From Vampirovibrionales bacterium (lineage in GTDB: Bacteria; Cyanobacteriota; Vampirovibrionia; Vampirovibrionales; Vampirovibrionaceae), in the NCBI GenBank assembly GCA_029866025.1, contig JARXAD010000001.1, forward strand, positions 293,873-357,872: a DNA stretch of 64,000 bases, written 5' to 3'. Numbering within the stretch: the stretch's first letter is position 1; each line of letters opens with the position of its first letter. Position numbers and translations under genes: made by a program. This document shows positions 17,215 to 25,174 of the stretch, piece by piece. A model generated the notes under the pieces. That model was not told where the DNA came from, searched no databases, and saw only the letters and a program-made list of their open reading frames with translations.

Positions 17215-18079
17215 AAATCATCCAAGTCAGTAAATAATCGGTGGTGGCTACCACTACAAAGCAGGCCACTACGGTTTTGGTGGTGGCTTCCCCCACCGAT
17301 TGTGCCCCATTGGCAGTGGTGTGTAATCCAATGGTGCATGCCAGTAAGGCGGCTTCAAAGCCAAATACTAAACCTTTTAACAGCATCCAGCCCACGTCAG
17401 CTCCAGCCGTTTGCTGCCACAAACCCTGCCAATACAAAGATGGGGACACCCCTGCCACGGCTTGGCTGACGCCCATACCCGCCCAAACGCCGGCAATGCA
17501 GCCAATCAAGGTAAGCAACGGGGTCATCAGGGTAGTAGAAAGTACCCAGGGTAGTAACCAGTAGCGTTCTGGGGATACATGCATGGCTCGCAATGCATCC
17601 ACTTGCTGATCATTCGTCAGGCTGACCCATTCGCTGGCATAACTGGTGCTTACCACGGCTACCACTCCCAAAGCCGTCATAATGGGGGCCAATTCGCGCA
17701 CCATCGCCAACGACATTAGAGAACCTACGTAGGATTCGCCCCCCTGGCGAACCATTTCGGGGGCTACTTGCAGTGCTATTACCATGGCGGTACACACGCA
17801 CAGCACCAAGGCCATGCCCAAGGCATCGGTGGCCTGAAATCCCATGGCTTGGATCCATTGGCGCCAGTGGAGACGCCCCTTGAACAGCCATCCACCCAAG
17901 GCCAATGACAGTAACAAGCACTGGCCTGTGAGGATGAGCAAGTCGTTGCTAGTGGCCATAAACCCACGCCATACTTGACGGCTGAGGGGAAACCACTCCC
18001 AGCGAGGCTCAATCCAACCCTTGGGGTTGGGAGACAAGGGATCCGAGACCAGTGTATCGACAATATCGGTAACGTTCAT
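17204..18079 (-). CDS. mlaE: MlaE-like permease
   Basis: Inner-membrane permease of the MCE lipid transporter, 291 residues. It has the family's cytoplasm-facing coupling segment (SLMSLAMVRELAPIMTALGVVAV, later DQQVDALRAMHVSPERYWLLPWVL) and five or six hydrophobic stretches. The usual GRxGSAxAAE motif after the REL-P-LTA block reads VSTSYASEWVSL, so it is a divergent member. It overlaps mlaF by 11 bases. The order mlaE-mlaF matches TGD1/TGD3-type pairs but is reversed relative to the E. coli mlaFEDCB order. Confidence 0.88.
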   Translation of the reverse strand: MNVTDIVDTLVSDPLSPNPKGWIEPRWEWFPLSRQVWRGFMATSNDLLILTGQCLLLSLALGGWLFKGRLHWRQWIQAMGFQATDALGMALVLCVCTAMVIALQVAPEMVRQGGESYVGSLMSLAMVRELAPIMTALGVVAVVSTSYASEWVSLTNDQQVDALRAMHVSPERYWLLPWVLSTTLMTPLLTLIGCIAGVWAGMGVSQAVAGVSPSLYWQGLWQQTAGADVGWMLLKGLVFGFEAALLACTIGLHTTANGAQSVGEATTKTVVACFVVVATTDYLLTWMIYGG

Positions 18080-18121
18080 GGCGCTACTGTACCGTGCTAG
18101 CGGTGTTGATAACAGGGTTCG

Positions 18122-19030
18122 TCATGCGTGTAACAGCCGTTCTGCCACAACGGCCCCCAATACGGCTACGCTAATCCAGCCGTTAAGGGTAAAAAAGGCC
18201 ATGTCTAGATAGTCTAAATTGTCTACTTGAATGAGGCGGTGCTCCCACAGTAAAAACACGCTCATTATGGCGGTGCCTGCAATAAGCCCCCATGAGGCGC
18301 CGGGAATGAGCAAGGCCGTACCAGCCAAGCCGGCCACACTAAGGGCATGACATACCTTGCTAATGGTTAATGCGGTAGCAATACCATACCGGGCAGGCAC
18401 ACTAAACAGGCCCACATGCCGGTCAAAGTCAGCGTCTTGGCAGGCATAGATGAGATCAAATCCTGCTACCCATAGCATGACTGAGGCTCCCAGTGCCACC
18501 GGTGCCCACGCCAGTGTACCCGTAACTGCTACCCAACCGCCTACAGCCCCGCAGCCCAAGGCAAAGCCTAAAACCCAATGGGCTGAGGCCGTGAACCGTT
18601 TGGTAAACGAATACCCCACCAACACCAACAGGGCTATGGGCAAGAGCTTTAGACACAGGGACGGCAACTGAAGGGTGCTCCACACCAGTAACCCTAAGCC
18701 CATTAAGGCGATGCCCCATGCTTCCAATCGTTTTAGACGGCCCGATGCCAATGCCCTACTTTGGGTGCGTGGATTTTGAGCGTCTATGGCGGCATCCAGC
18801 AGTCTGTTTAGGGCCATAGCAAAGGTTCGGCCGCCCACCATGGCTATAATCACCCAAAAAACAGTGGCAATAGGGGGCCAGTGCCCCGCCGGAGTAGCCA
18901 ATAGCACGCCCACCAAGGCAAAGGGCAGGGCAAACACGCTGTGCTCCAGCTTAATCAGCTCGGCGTACTCGGCCAGCCTCTTTAAAACACGTTGAATGGT
19001 GGCGGGGGCTTGGATTGGGTGGGCAGACAT
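18122..19030 (-). CDS. UbiA-family prenyltransferase (MqnP/UbiA-like)
   Basis: Integral membrane enzyme that attaches a polyprenyl chain to an aromatic acceptor. Two Asp-rich motifs are clear: NRLLDAAIDAQNPRTQSRAL near residue 75 and YACQDADFDRHVGLFSVP near residue 195, with eight or so membrane helices. I place the start at ATG 19030; the frame extends 12 codons further to a TTG. With the deaminase-like gene at 8231 and mqnC at 63760 in the window, the acceptor is more likely a 1,4-dihydroxy-6-naphthoate (MqnP role) than 4-hydroxybenzoate, but sequence alone does not separate them. Confidence 0.85.
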   Translation of the reverse strand: MSAHPIQAPATIQRVLKRLAEYAELIKLEHSVFALPFALVGVLLATPAGHWPPIATVFWVIIAMVGGRTFAMALNRLLDAAIDAQNPRTQSRALASGRLKRLEAWGIALMGLGLLVWSTLQLPSLCLKLLPIALLVLVGYSFTKRFTASAHWVLGFALGCGAVGGWVAVTGTLAWAPVALGASVMLWVAGFDLIYACQDADFDRHVGLFSVPARYGIATALTISKVCHALSVAGLAGTALLIPGASWGLIAGTAIMSVFLLWEHRLIQVDNLDYLDMAFFTLNGWISVAVLGAVVAERLLHA

Positions 19031-19093
19031 GACAGCTAGAACCGATGGGGGAGATGACAATAACAAAGGCGTTTAAATGGGTATGGTAACCGG

Positions 19094-19099
19094 TATAAT
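19094..19099 (+). promoter_or_regulatory. -10 element of the response-regulator gene
   Basis: A perfect TATAAT lies 57 bases before the GTG start. The -35 region (GTTTAA at 17-base spacing) is weak. Confidence 0.4.
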
Positions 19100-19155
19100 A
19101 CTAGAGGTATCCTATTGGAATAGAAACCGGCGAATTGGATAGAAGGAAGCTTGTT

Positions 19156-19866
19156 GTGGCCAAAATTGTTGCTGTGGATGATGACGCTGCTATTTTAGAG
19201 TTGGTTAAAATCAATTTGGAATTGCAGGGGCATCAGGTGTTTACGGCCTCGGAAGGGCTGACGGGCTTTGCCTTGGTGCAACAAGAGCTACCCAATTTGG
19301 TGGTGCTGGATGTAATGATGCCCGGTGTGGATGGCTACACGGTGTGCCAGCGCATACGCAAAAACGAATCCACGGCAGAAATACCTGTATTGCTGCTAAC
19401 CGCTTTGGGTGTGGTGGATGACAAAGTCAAAGGCTTTGACGTAGGGGCTGATGATTATCTGGTCAAGCCCTTCGAAATCCCTGAGCTATTGGTGCGGGTG
19501 CGGGCGTTATTGCGCCGAAGCAACAGCGTGCCCAGCAGTTCTGCCTTACCCGAGCTGCTTTCGGTTGGCGAAACCACGCTGATTCCGGAAAACTTGGAAG
19601 TGCGAACCCCTGTGGGTATTGCCAAACTCACCCCCACCGAGTTTGAGATTTTAAACTGCTTGGTGCAAAACCATGGCCAAACCATTGCCTTGGGCAAGCT
19701 GCTGCAAGATGTATGGGGCTACCAGCCCGACGATGACGTGGAGACGATTCGCGTGCATGTGCGCCACCTGCGCACCAAGCTGGAAAAAGTGAGTGGCGGC
19801 AAAAAATACATTGAAACCATTTACGGCGGCGGCTACCGCTTTCATCCCAATGGGATGGATAAATAG
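19156..19866 (+). CDS. OmpR-family response regulator
   Basis: DNA-binding regulator, 236 residues. The GTG at 19156 has AAGGA seven or eight bases upstream; the open frame starts earlier at TTG 19135. Receiver domain: acidic pocket VAVDDD at residues 6-11, phospho-acceptor Asp52 in VVLDVMMPGVDGY, and Lys in VKPFE. The winged-helix effector has LTPTEFEILNCLV, DVWGYQPDDDVETIRVHVRHLRTKLE and IYGGGYRF. It closely parallels the regulator at 36482. No sensor kinase gene is adjacent, so the partner is encoded elsewhere or shared. Confidence 0.93.
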   Translation: MAKIVAVDDDAAILELVKINLELQGHQVFTASEGLTGFALVQQELPNLVVLDVMMPGVDGYTVCQRIRKNESTAEIPVLLLTALGVVDDKVKGFDVGADDYLVKPFEIPELLVRVRALLRRSNSVPSSSALPELLSVGETTLIPENLEVRTPVGIAKLTPTEFEILNCLVQNHGQTIALGKLLQDVWGYQPDDDVETIRVHVRHLRTKLEKVSGGKKYIETIYGGGYRFHPNGMDK

Positions 19867-19888
19867 CCCCAGCAAGCTGGGCTTTTAT
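19864..19888 (+). terminator. Terminator of the response-regulator gene
   Basis: Begins in the TAG stop: AGCC(C)CAGC, loop AA, GCTGGGCT, then TTTTAT. One unpaired C in the left arm. The same element recurs in opposite orientation at 28193-28210 and, degenerate, at 6370-6388. Confidence 0.7.
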
Positions 19889-19896
19889 ACTGGCAC

Positions 19897-20232
19897 TTGG
19901 CGTAAATTGCTATAACTTATGAGATTTACGCCTTGTTCAAATAGTCCAACACACCTTGGCGTGGCTTGCTCGCGGAGAGGCTCGATTGAGCCAATGCTAA
20001 CGCATTATAGGCCCAATCATCCACCCTCACCCACAGGATCCTAGGATTCCAAAATGTTTTGGAGTGAGCGAAGCATTCCAAGCGCAGCTTGGGTACCGTT
20101 GGGGTCCGGGGCCATACGGAAGGCCCCGGCGGGGGTGTTGGGGGCAGGCGCCCCCAACGAATGGCGAAGCCCCAAGATCTAGTGGGGACTGTTGAGGGGC
20201 TGGCCCCTCAACAAAGAAAGAGAAAAGCTATT
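19897..20232. repeat. Cluster of consecutive hairpins (non-coding)
   Basis: In the 452-base gene-free interval 19867-20318, nearly every stretch is an inverted repeat. Arms: 19899-19907/19924-19932 (9 bp); 19979-19983/19988-19992; 19993-19997/20002-20006; the 10-base palindrome 20038-20047; 20049-20054/20057-20062; 20078-20083/20087-20092; 20106-20113/20122-20129 (8 bp, GC only); 20137-20145/20150-20158 (9 bp, loop AGGC); CCCCA/TGGGG around 20170-20187; and 20191-20199/20204-20212 (9 bp, loop CTGG). No ORF with a start signal runs through it. It could be a REP/MITE-like element or a structured RNA. Confidence 0.6.
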
Positions 20233-20273
20233 TAAAGAGCCCCGCAATGCGTGTCACGGGGCTTTAAAATCGA
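20233..20273. terminator. Bidirectional terminator between hairpin cluster and aroF
   Basis: Arms AAAGAGCCCCG and CGGGGCTTT with a loop of about 12 bases. An A/T-rich run lies on both sides, so it can stop transcription of aroF from the right and any transcript from the left. Confidence 0.7.
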
Positions 20274-20318
20274 ATGACTTCAGAGGCGCTCAAGATCCAA
20301 GTTATAAACTAAGCTTGC

Positions 20319-21191
20319 TTAGGCCCACTGGGCGTGGGTGTGGATGGGGGTGACCTTGGCAGGCATGGGCTTGCGGCAGGCGGCTAGGGCATCGGCCATA
20401 ATGTGAATTTGGTGCATCAAAGGGGCCAAGGCTTCTAGGGGCAGGGCTTGGGCAGCATCCGATACGGATTGCTCGGGCTTGGGGTGGGCTTCCACAATGA
20501 GTCCATCGGCACCCACGGCAATGGCGGCACGCGAGGTGGGGACAATGAGATCCCGCACACCGGTGGCGTGGCTAGGGTCTACAATCACAGGCAGATGGGT
20601 GCGTTGCTTTAGGTAGGCGACGCCCGCCAAATCCAGCACGTTGCGGGTAGCGCTATCAAAGCTACGGATGCCGCGCTCGCATAAAATCACTTGGGTGTTG
20701 CCGCCGGCCAAAATGTATTCGGCGGCGTTTAAAAATTCATCCAAAGTGGCGGCCAAACCACGCTTTAGCAACACGGCTTTGGGTTGCTTACCCAAGGCTT
20801 TTAACAAATCAAAGTTTTGCATGTTGCGGGCACCCACCTGAAAGCAATCCACATAGGGCAACATGAGGGCAATTTGTTCAATGGCCATCACTTCGGTCAC
20901 GACCCCGAGGCCCAATTCATCGCGCATACGGGCCAAATGCTTCAGGCCTTCTTCTCCTAGGCCTTGAAAGGCATAGGGAGAGGTGCGGGGCTTGAAGGCA
21001 CCGCCGCGAATAAGAGGGATGCCGGCTTCTACCAAGGTTTCGCCCACGGCTTTCATTTGCTCGTAGGATTCAACAGCGCAAGGGCCGGCAATAACGATGG
21101 GTTGGTTGGGGTGGCCAATAACCACGTTGCCAATGGTGACGGTGGTGGCGTGGGCGTTGTGTTCTTTTAAATGTTTGGGGGTGGGAGTCAT
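20319..21191 (-). CDS. aroF: 3-deoxy-7-phosphoheptulonate (DAHP) synthase, type I-beta
   Basis: First step of the shikimate pathway: condenses phosphoenolpyruvate and erythrose 4-phosphate. The 290-residue product has [10 protein letters not shown] near residue 33, [57 protein letters not shown] and [13 protein letters not shown]. The N-terminal FL or ACT-type regulatory extension of many type I-beta enzymes is absent, as the catalytic core starts almost at once. This fits control at the transcript level: the 230-base leader upstream contains an attenuator with an aromatic leader peptide. An AAGGAT box precedes the ATG at 21191. Confidence 0.95.
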   Translation of the reverse strand: MTPTPKHLKEHNAHATTVTIGNVVIGHPNQPIVIAGPCAVESYEQMKAVGETLVEAGIPLIRGGAFKPRTSPYAFQGLGEEGLKHLARMRDELGLGVVTEVMAIEQIALMLPYVDCFQVGARNMQNFDLLKALGKQPKAVLLKRGLAATLDEFLNAAEYILAGGNTQVILCERGIRSFDSATRNVLDLAGVAYLKQRTHLPVIVDPSHATGVRDLIVPTSRAAIAVGADGLIVEAHPKPEQSVSDAAQALPLEALAPLMHQIHIMADALAACRKPMPAKVTPIHTHAQWA

Positions 21192-21257
21192 GAGATCGAT
21201 CCTTTAGATTGTAAGACTGTTTGGAATGAGGGGGCGGCAATTGGGGGCAGGGGGCCC

Positions 21258-21300
21258 AAACAAAAACCGCAGGCGGTACGAAGACGGCCTGCGGTTTTTT
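21258..21300 (-). terminator. Attenuator terminator in the aroF leader
   Basis: On the minus strand AAAAACCGCAGGC (21299-21287) pairs perfectly with GCCTGCGGTTTTT (21274-21262), followed by GTTTG. The stem has 13 base pairs and a 12-base loop. It lies between the leader ORF and aroF, about 70 bases before the aroF start. Its first arm can instead pair with 21355-21342 (GGCCTGCGGGTTTT, one bulged G). Confidence 0.85.
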
Positions 21301-21323
21301 GAGGAAATTGCTCGCTGTTTAGT

Positions 21324-21404
21324 TCACACGGCCAATCCCACAAAACCCGCAGGCCTTGTAAAGCTAAAATAATAGAAGCTGGGGTGCTGTCCGTGCACGA
21401 TCAT
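21324..21404 (-). CDS. Aromatic-rich leader peptide of aroF
   Basis: A 26-codon ORF: ATG at 21404, TGA at 21326-21324. The peptide begins MIVHGQHPS and continues FYYFSF, so five of six consecutive codons (TTC TAT TAT TTT AGC TTT) are Phe or Tyr; a further Phe lies near the end. Directly after these codons comes the GGCCTGCGGGTTTT segment that can pair with the first arm of the terminator. This is the standard layout for ribosome stalling when charged tRNA-Phe or tRNA-Tyr is scarce. The ribosome-binding site is weak (GGA close to the ATG); a GTG two codons later is an alternative start. Confidence 0.75.
   Translation of the reverse strand: MIVHGQHPSFYYFSFTRPAGFVGLAV
21342..21357 (-). promoter_or_regulatory. 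Antiterminator segment of the aroF leader
   Basis: AAGGCCTGCGGGTTTT on the minus strand, complementary to AAAACCGCAGGCC at 21298-21286 except for one extra G. Pairing here would prevent the terminator stem from forming. It begins five bases after the last Phe codon of the FYYFSF run. Confidence 0.7.
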
Positions 21405-21444
21405 TCATCCAAACAGTGAAAACGTAAAAACCAGTTATCTTAAT

Positions 21445-21473
21445 AAAGTAGTGGTCGCTCTTAAAATTGTCAA
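21445..21473 (-). promoter_or_regulatory. aroF: Promoter of the aroF leader
   Basis: Consensus -35 TTGACA (21473-21468), 17-base spacer, -10 TACTTT (21450-21445). The predicted start of transcription is about 30 bases before the leader ATG and about 245 bases before aroF. Confidence 0.75.
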
Positions 21474-21581
21474 GAAGCCACGAAATCGAAACGAATTGTT
21501 ACATCTTTTGGATATGCTTTTGCAGGCGTCGCCTGCCAGCTTTTATCCAAAATTGCCAGTAGCAACCAAAATTTAAGTGAT

Positions 21582-21601
21582 TAAGCCCCCTCTGGGGGCT
21601 A
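21582..21601 (-). terminator. Hairpin overlapping a stop codon
   Basis: Arms AGCCCCC and GGGGGCT with loop AGA start inside the TAG stop of the 119-residue gene; the following bases are TTAATCACTTAAATTTT. It lies just upstream of the aroF promoter and insulates it. Confidence 0.65.
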
Positions 21602-21955
21602 GTCAATGGCCATGCCATCCAGAGTTTTGACATCGGGGCGTTTAATAACGTGTTGAAGGGTGGCCAACGATGCGGTGAGTTCTAAAGCATCGCCCAGCTG
21701 GGTCATTTCGGTCACACCGTATTGGGTGGTTAAAATATCGCCAATCTCGGCGGCGGCTTGCTCGGTGGCGGCGGTTAAACGGACGCGTACCAGCTTGGTT
21801 TGAAACAGGGTGAGATCATCGCGGACGCTGAGAAATACGTCCCAAATGCGGCGGGTGCAACGCGAGGTACAGTTGGTAAACACATCGGTCGTTAGGGGAG
21901 GGGCAGCAGGCGCTTCGGGGGCGGCAACGGGTGTTTCGGTAGCGGTAGAGACCAT
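21599..21955 (-). CDS. Hypothetical protein, Cys-containing
   Basis: Product of about 118 residues, family not recognised. The start is ATG at 21955 because AAGGA lies eight bases upstream; the ATG two codons earlier would be too close. After an Ala/Pro-rich N-terminus comes TNCTSRCTRRIWDVFLSVRDD, then two alpha/beta-type segments with VRVRLTAATEQAAAEIGDIL and ALELTASLATLQHVI. No signal peptide or membrane helix. It follows the SLH lipoprotein gene on the same strand after 83 bases. Confidence 0.65.
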   Translation of the reverse strand: MVSTATETPVAAPEAPAAPPLTTDVFTNCTSRCTRRIWDVFLSVRDDLTLFQTKLVRVRLTAATEQAAAEIGDILTTQYGVTEMTQLGDALELTASLATLQHVIKRPDVKTLDGMAID

Positions 21956-22038
21956 GATCATTATCCTTGGGTGGAAGAATGCTAAAAGCCACTTGAGTAT
22001 ACCAGAGAAAGCCTCACGGTGGCAGCAGTTGAGAATGC

Positions 22039-22881
22039 CTAAAGGTAATGATAGAAAGCAAACAACGCTTGGGCACGAGTCACCGGTGCATCGGGGCGGA
22101 GGCCTTGGCTAGCCAACAGAGCGTCATCCAAGCCAAACAGGGTGGCCGCTACTTGATTGTTAAGGGCCAAGCGTACCATGGGGCGAGCATCCACGGGCAC
22201 GGTGGCCCAATCCACCGGTAAGGGGGGCGGAGGCGTATCAGGAGTGGGCTCGGTAAGCGATGGGGTTTCAAGCTGTTGTTGGGCTTTGGCCAACGCCACG
22301 CACAACATCCAGCGATTGACGCTGGTATCGGGGTCAAACACGCTTTCACCGCTTCTAAATCGTCCGCCAATCCAACCATTTTTGGCGGCTTGTTCTATGG
22401 CGCCAAACTGCGGGTGATCCGGCAGTATATCGGCAAAAGTATGAGTATCTGGGTCTTCGTCTTCTACTGCTTTGGCTTTGTCGGCGGGGGTTACGGCCCC
22501 CTTTTTGTTACTGAGGATGGGAATGGCTACCACAAAGGTCTTCAGCCAGACTGCTAGCTCTCCTCGCGTAATGGGTGTCTCTAAGGCGGCAATGGTGGTG
22601 CCGGTGGGGAGTAAGCCCAAGGTAATGGCATGCTCTAAGGCGGCAGAGAGCATTTCTGAATCCAGCGACCCAGCCATACTATCCGACGTGGGGGCTTCTG
22701 CTGTGGTGGGGGCTGCTGTGATGACGGGCGGTGGAATATCCGGCGGTAAGGCTAGTGTTGCCTCTTTACCAGAGCCGCCTAACCATGGCGGCAGGGTGCA
22801 GCCCGTTAGGCCCATCAGTAATGCTGTTGCAAAGGCAACAACAAGCAAACGAGTGGCAGCAGTGGAAAACAGTTGAAACAT
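22039..22881 (-). CDS. SLH-like lipoprotein
   Basis: A 280-residue product with a lipoprotein signal peptide: hydrophobic LLVVAFATALLMGLTGC, the lipobox Cys at about residue 28. After a Pro/Thr-rich linker come three S-layer-homology-like units, seen as ITRGELAVWLKTF, then FADILPDHPQFGAIEQAAKNGWIGG with FDPDTSVNRWMLCVALAKA, and LRPDAPVTRAQALFAFYHYL at the end. Lipid anchoring plus SLH units would tie a membrane to a pyruvylated polysaccharide. It is the last gene of the rfbB-rfbD-csaB operon (9-base gap to the previous gene). Confidence 0.82.
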   Translation of the reverse strand: MFQLFSTAATRLLVVAFATALLMGLTGCTLPPWLGGSGKEATLALPPDIPPPVITAAPTTAEAPTSDSMAGSLDSEMLSAALEHAITLGLLPTGTTIAALETPITRGELAVWLKTFVVAIPILSNKKGAVTPADKAKAVEDEDPDTHTFADILPDHPQFGAIEQAAKNGWIGGRFRSGESVFDPDTSVNRWMLCVALAKAQQQLETPSLTEPTPDTPPPPLPVDWATVPVDARPMVRLALNNQVAATLFGLDDALLASQGLRPDAPVTRAQALFAFYHYL

Positions 22882-22890
22882 TCCCTTAGT

Positions 22891-23169
22891 TTACTTGGTT
22901 TTGGCGGCCCGTGCAGGCAAAAACAGCACGGTATCCTCCCAGTAGGTGGTTTGAATGGTGCGTTTTTTAAGACGAGCCGCCGCAGGCCCATCCATTTTGT
23001 CTAACAAGGCCAATTCTTCTTCAGGAGACAAGCCATTTTCGCCGTACAAACATAGGTAGGCCTCACATTCATTCAGCGGGATGCTGATTTCTGTCACGTT
23101 GTCGGCCAAAAAGGCCAGTTCGTTAAAACGCGCTTCGTACTGGGGCCACAGGGGGTGTTCCGTATCCAT
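22891..23169 (-). CDS. Small acidic hypothetical protein between csaB and the SLH lipoprotein
   Basis: A 92-residue soluble protein, no family recognised. It is rich in Glu, Leu and aromatic residues (WPQYEARFNELAFLADNV, ECEAYLCLYGENGLSPEEEL) with a basic C-terminus. AAGGAGA precedes the ATG. It sits 12 bases after csaB and 9 bases before the lipoprotein gene, so it is translated from the same message and may act in the same envelope pathway. Confidence 0.7.
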   Translation of the reverse strand: MDTEHPLWPQYEARFNELAFLADNVTEISIPLNECEAYLCLYGENGLSPEEELALLDKMDGPAAARLKKRTIQTTYWEDTVLFLPARAAKTK

Positions 23170-23181
23170 CGTAAAGTCTCC

Positions 23182-24321
23182 TTAAGGTAGAGTGAGTGGT
23201 TGATGGTTGAGCCAAGCCGCAAGAAGATCCCCATTTTTTTGAGATAATGCCTGATACTCCGCCAGCATGGCTTCGTTTGGGTAATTAGGATTTTGTAGCC
23301 ATTGGGCCACTGTTTCTGGGGTTAAGGTGTTAATGGCTTCGATGGGTGTGGCTAGTAGAGCCAAGGCTTCACACACGCTGGCCACTTTGGGATCGTACAC
23401 CAAGCCCCACACAGGGGTGTTGGCTTTAGCAGCCAGTACCACGGCATGGTACCGCATACCCATCATCGCTTGACAGTGAGGAATCGCTGCTTCCACGGCG
23501 CTAGGCTCTATAAGGGTTACCGAAGTAAGGGGGTAATATTGGGTGAAGTAGTGCTGAAAATCCCTGAGCATCGCCTCATCCGTGTGAGGTTCGCAAGGGA
23601 GTAAGGCTAGCGAAGTTGCCTTCTGCGGGAAGGCTTGCCCTAACCCTTGCCCAAGGCAGTGGGCTAAGTGTCGAATACGCTCGATGGTTAAGCTGGGCCA
23701 TGGCCGTAAGGAAACTCCAAGGGTGTAATTCTTGCCATTAGTGGCTTTAGGGGAATCAGCCCACACCGTATCGGTGGTTTCTATCACAGGTGTGCTGGTT
23801 AATTGTTTAGCCAGTTGGCGGCTTTGAACGTCTCGAATAATGACAGCGTCCGCCGTATTGAGGCCTAGTGCTGTAAAAAATCGACCTAACCTTGTGGTTA
23901 AGGGCCCCATACCTTGCCCGTAGGCCAAGGTATTACAGCCCAATAGCTTGGCCAGCAGCATCAGCCCACCGTAATAGAGGGGGCTCTTCCAGCCGGTTTT
24001 GTCTTGAAAAAGCCCGCCGCCGCCCGTTATAAAGCCATCGGCCTGCCACAGAGTTTTAAAAATACCACGGATGTCTTGGCGATGAATGCACCGAACGGTT
24101 AAACGGTTCGATGCATCAAGGGTTCTAAGAAGTGCTTGAAGCTGTTGCTGAGTCATCTCAGGCTTTTGAGAAAAGACGGTGAGGATAAGTGATTGAGGCA
24201 CAGAGCCATGTAGGGCTAGCTCCTTGACGATGCTTTCAAGAATGAGCTCGTCGCCTAAATTAGCAAAGCCCACATAACCACACAGGGCCACATGACGCAT
24301 GGCTTGAGGGGCTTTAGACAC
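23182..24321 (-). CDS. csaB: Polysaccharide pyruvyl transferase CsaB
   Basis: Transfers pyruvate from phosphoenolpyruvate to wall polysaccharide to make the ligand of SLH domains. The 379-residue product has the family start LCGYVGFANLGDELILESI, the GFITGGGGLFQDKTGWKS loop, LAYGQGMGPL, AVIIRDVQSRQLA, then LLPCEPHTDE and the catalytic-region MMGMRYHAVVLAAKANTPV. A GTG at 24321 overlaps the rfbD stop; an internal ATG at 24300 is an alternative start. The link to two SLH proteins in the same window supports the call. Confidence 0.9.
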   Translation of the reverse strand: MSKAPQAMRHVALCGYVGFANLGDELILESIVKELALHGSVPQSLILTVFSQKPEMTQQQLQALLRTLDASNRLTVRCIHRQDIRGIFKTLWQADGFITGGGGLFQDKTGWKSPLYYGGLMLLAKLLGCNTLAYGQGMGPLTTRLGRFFTALGLNTADAVIIRDVQSRQLAKQLTSTPVIETTDTVWADSPKATNGKNYTLGVSLRPWPSLTIERIRHLAHCLGQGLGQAFPQKATSLALLPCEPHTDEAMLRDFQHYFTQYYPLTSVTLIEPSAVEAAIPHCQAMMGMRYHAVVLAAKANTPVWGLVYDPKVASVCEALALLATPIEAINTLTPETVAQWLQNPNYPNEAMLAEYQALSQKNGDLLAAWLNHQPLTLP

Positions 24322-25171
24322 GGTCCGTCACCGTGGCTAGCTCTGCTAAGTAGGCGTGGAGCCCCGTTTCCCAGCTGGGCATGGCTAATTCGCCACTATT
24401 TAACGGCGAGTAAGCAGGGCGTTGTGCGGAAAAATTAAGTTCTTTGTACGAGACGGGCTTTAAATGATCCGATGGGAGTCCAGCGGCGCGGCAAATAGCC
24501 ACGGCTTGGTCATATTTACTCACAGCGCCTTGATCGGCGACATGGTAGGTGCCATAAGCGCCAGAAGTAATGACGCGTTCAATGGCATGGGCTACATTGC
24601 CTGTCCAAGAAGGCGTCCCAATCCAGTCTGTTACAATGGTCATGGGCTTGGCTTCGCGGGCCGATTCCAAAATCATGCTCACAAAATTTTTGCGATGACG
24701 GCCATACAACCAGCTGGTGCGTAGTACATAGTGGGTGTCGCTGCTTTCCTTGGCCCACACTTCGCCATACAGCTTGCTGCGCCCATAGGTGTTAATGGGA
24801 TTGGCTTTGTCTTCCGGTAAGTACGGACGATCCGTGTGTCCATCAAACACGTAATCGGTGCTCACATACGCAAAAATAGCGTCTAATTGTGCTGCCACCT
24901 CGGCTAATTTTTGGGTACCATCTTTGTTAATTGCCATGGCCAGCTCAGGGTTTCGTTCGGCACCGTCTACATCGGTATAAGCAGCGGTTTGAAGAATCAA
25001 TGTAGGTTCCAGCAAGGCCAAGATGCGATGAATGGCCTCTGCATCGTGCAGCAGGTTGCATTGGTCTGAGCCCAAACCCACCACGTTGTAGCCTTTTCCC
25101 GTTAAGTCGGCCATGACGGCTTGGCCCAACATGCCACGGGCCCCAACAACAACAATGCGTCCAAAGGCCAT
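24314..25171 (-). CDS. rfbD: dTDP-4-dehydrorhamnose reductase
   Basis: Last step of dTDP-L-rhamnose synthesis, NAD(P)H-dependent. Extended short-chain dehydrogenase, 285 residues: nucleotide-binding VVVGARGMLGQ (residues 7-17), TAAYTDVDGAERNPE, VSTDYVFDG, catalytic YGRSK, and TSWLYG. It starts 3 bases after rfbB and overlaps csaB. Confidence 0.94.
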   Translation of the reverse strand: MAFGRIVVVGARGMLGQAVMADLTGKGYNVVGLGSDQCNLLHDAEAIHRILALLEPTLILQTAAYTDVDGAERNPELAMAINKDGTQKLAEVAAQLDAIFAYVSTDYVFDGHTDRPYLPEDKANPINTYGRSKLYGEVWAKESSDTHYVLRTSWLYGRHRKNFVSMILESAREAKPMTIVTDWIGTPSWTGNVAHAIERVITSGAYGTYHVADQGAVSKYDQAVAICRAAGLPSDHLKPVSYKELNFSAQRPAYSPLNSGELAMPSWETGLHAYLAELATVTDRV

Positions 25172-25174
25172 GAA

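Noticed and set aside
20041-20232. CRISPR array in the hairpin-rich region
   Set aside because: The repeats are inverted and of different sequence and spacing. There are no regularly spaced direct repeats and no cas genes.
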